The translations under genes and the position numbers were made by a program. The notes under the pieces are model-generated. The model ran no database searches. It worked only from the letters and a program-made list of their open reading frames with translations, and was not told the DNA's origin. Below are positions 62,900 through 64,000 of a stretch of 64,000 nucleotides of DNA, in pieces (the stretch's first letter is position 1; the number at the start of each line of letters is the position of its first letter). Source of the stretch: Brienomyrus brachyistius (taxonomy: Eukaryota; Chordata; Actinopteri; Osteoglossiformes; Mormyridae); assembly GCF_023856365.1 (NCBI RefSeq), contig NC_064540.1, forward strand, positions 5,696,001-5,760,000, given 5' to 3'.

Positions 62900-63180
62900 C
62901 TAGCGAGCGGGGGGTGATACCAAAGGAGAACCGTCGGACACAGAAGGCTGGTTTCGCCGGTAGCGCGGACGGGAGGCGTTTGACAGGGGGATGGCTCATT
63001 TTGGCCGCTCTAGTGCGTGTGTATGCCACGAGGACGGGCACGTCAGAGCCTCTCGCGCTGCGCCTATCCGTATCCCCGCACGCGCACACCGCTCCCGGCG
63101 CGACTCTGCGTGTGCGTGCGTGCGTGCGGGCGGGCACACGCGTGCGTGTCACTGTCTCCGCGGAGCTTTCGGCAATGGCC
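62900..63180. promoter_or_regulatory. CpG-rich patch upstream of adcy6 exon 2
   Basis: CpG-dense sequence with GCGTGCGTGCGGGCGGGC and CACGCGTGCGTG runs, about 0.6 kb before the second coding exon. No clear donor or coding match. It could be an intronic promoter or simply a GC-rich microsatellite-like stretch. Confidence 0.3.
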
Positions 63181-63730
63181 AGATGCGTTCTGACACAGAA
63201 CGCTCCAGGAGGAAAGAATTAATCTTTTAAAGCGGTGTGTACGTGCAAGTGAGCAGCCGCACAGCGCTGCTGGGAAAAGATCGGGGATGGGGGGGAGGAA
63301 GGATGAAAGAGGAGAGGGATGACCAGGAACGTTTGGGTTAAATTCGGCCCTAAAACCCGTTCATCAAATAGTGTGGATTCATTACAATATGTGTTTTAAA
63401 AATGAATTATTTTTCTCTCGAAAGATTTGCATTGAATCCCGCGTTTTACTGGTCATTGCTCATTTTCGCTCTCTGGGTTGACAGTATTATGTAAGTTCAT
63501 TAAGTCTGCAATTTCGTACAGCCCCGCCCTCTCGGCTTTTGGTAATGGTCCGGTCTAGTGCTGTGCTGTATCCAGTTTAGATGAAGCCCTTGTCGGCATT
63601 TTTGTGCTATGATTTAGCCCTCCTTAATCCAGATCTCTGCAGCTCATAAACATAGCAGAGCCCCAGAAATCTGCCTGCTTCTATCACTCTGGGTTTGTAA
63701 CCCTGCCCAACCCCCCCCCCCCCTCCACAG

Positions 63731-63880
63731 CTGAGTGCCAACGTCTTGATCCTTCTGTGCACCAACATCATCGGGATCTGCACGCACTACCCGGCCGAGG
63801 TGTCGCAGCGCCAGGCTTTCCAGGAGACCAGGGGCTACATCCAGGCCCGGCTACACCTGCAGAGGGAGAACCAGCAGCAG
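63731..63880 (+). CDS. adcy6: Adenylate cyclase type 6, second coding exon
   Basis: Fifty codons (residues 304-353) following directly in phase 0 from exon 1. [20 protein letters not shown] gives the sixth helix of the first membrane bundle (about 306-322). Next comes [20 protein letters not shown] and [10 protein letters not shown], the start of the signalling helix and linker that leads to the first catalytic domain. The matching human ADCY6 segment is also 50 residues with the same ends, and it is nearly identical (human VLLFLCTNV and HENRQQ). The donor is CAGCAG|GTGGGG. Catalytic aspartates, the forskolin site and the second half of the enzyme are outside the window. Confidence 0.97.
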
Positions 63881-64000
63881 GTGGGGCTTGGCAGGGGCGG
63901 GGGAGGCAGTGGGAGCCCCCTGCAGGGCCCACGTGGGAACGCGGCTAGATTGAATCATGATGGGTTAGTGTGACTTTGACAGCATGTCACTTGTCATGTC
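63881..64000 (+). other. adcy6: Start of adcy6 intron 2
   Basis: Begins GTGGGGCTTGGCAGGGGCGG. Only 120 bases are visible and nothing else is recognised. The next exon would be expected to begin with the ERLLLSVLP-type segment. Confidence 0.9.

Larger units (their letters stand above)
38916..63730 (+). other. adcy6: adcy6 intron 1
   Basis: A 24.8-kb phase-0 intron, donor GTAAAG, acceptor CCTCCACAG. The acceptor is preceded by a C13 run (63711-63723) as its polypyrimidine tract. It contains the tandem repeats, SINE and CpG-rich patch listed separately, plus long C runs at 39687, 48706, 48769 and 61733 and G runs at 41220 and 57296. Repeat-like fragments of uncertain class occur near 40540-40660, 40890-41010 and 58005-58105. 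I find no exon of another gene. The stretches 39.4-40.5, 46-50.8, 51.4-54.8 and 56.1-62.7 kb otherwise hold nothing I can identify. Confidence 0.9.

Overview
This is a vertebrate nuclear genome window, almost certainly from a ray-finned fish. The evidence is spliced vertebrate genes with GT-AG introns, several fish-type tRNA-derived SINEs, and many micro- and minisatellites. Less than 2% of it is coding. I see no bacterial genes, no CRISPR array and no intact autonomous transposon.

Two genes are recognisable and lie head to head. On the minus strand are three 5' coding exons of a voltage-gated calcium channel beta-subunit gene, best called cacnb3. A two-exon long N-terminus (24269-24349 and 22536-22628) and a separate short first exon (7352-7393) look like alternative starts. 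The shared downstream exons must lie beyond the left edge. On the plus strand is the 5' part of adenylate cyclase 6 (adcy6): the first coding exon (38007-38915), a 24.8-kb intron, the second coding exon (63731-63880) and the start of the next intron. ADCY6 and CACNB3 are also neighbours in divergent orientation on human chromosome 12, so the arrangement supports both calls.

Layout. 1-7351 is cacnb3 intron, with a 38-bp CA-type repeat and a large 45-bp minisatellite (2970-5884). About 6.56-7.56 kb is GC- and CpG-rich around the short cacnb3 exon. 7.4-22.5 kb is non-coding DNA with several old repeats. 24.4-37.6 kb lies between the two genes; it is mostly AT-rich, with SINEs at 26-30.6 kb and CpG-rich islands near 31.3 and 33.8 kb. 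Candidate non-coding adcy6 leader exons end at 33975 and 37757. 38.9-63.7 kb is adcy6 intron 1, with minisatellites of 14, 27 and 32 bp, a G-rich repeat, one SINE, and a CpG-rich patch just before exon 2.

The two products act at the plasma membrane in linked signalling: the beta subunit controls trafficking and gating of Cav channels, and ADCY6 is a calcium-inhibited cyclase. Shared regulation of the pair is only an inference here. I did not find a novel biological system. The most useful observations are the long cacnb3 N-terminus, possible overlapping upstream ORFs in the adcy6 leader, two SINEs with visible target-site duplications, and the two-length minisatellite.
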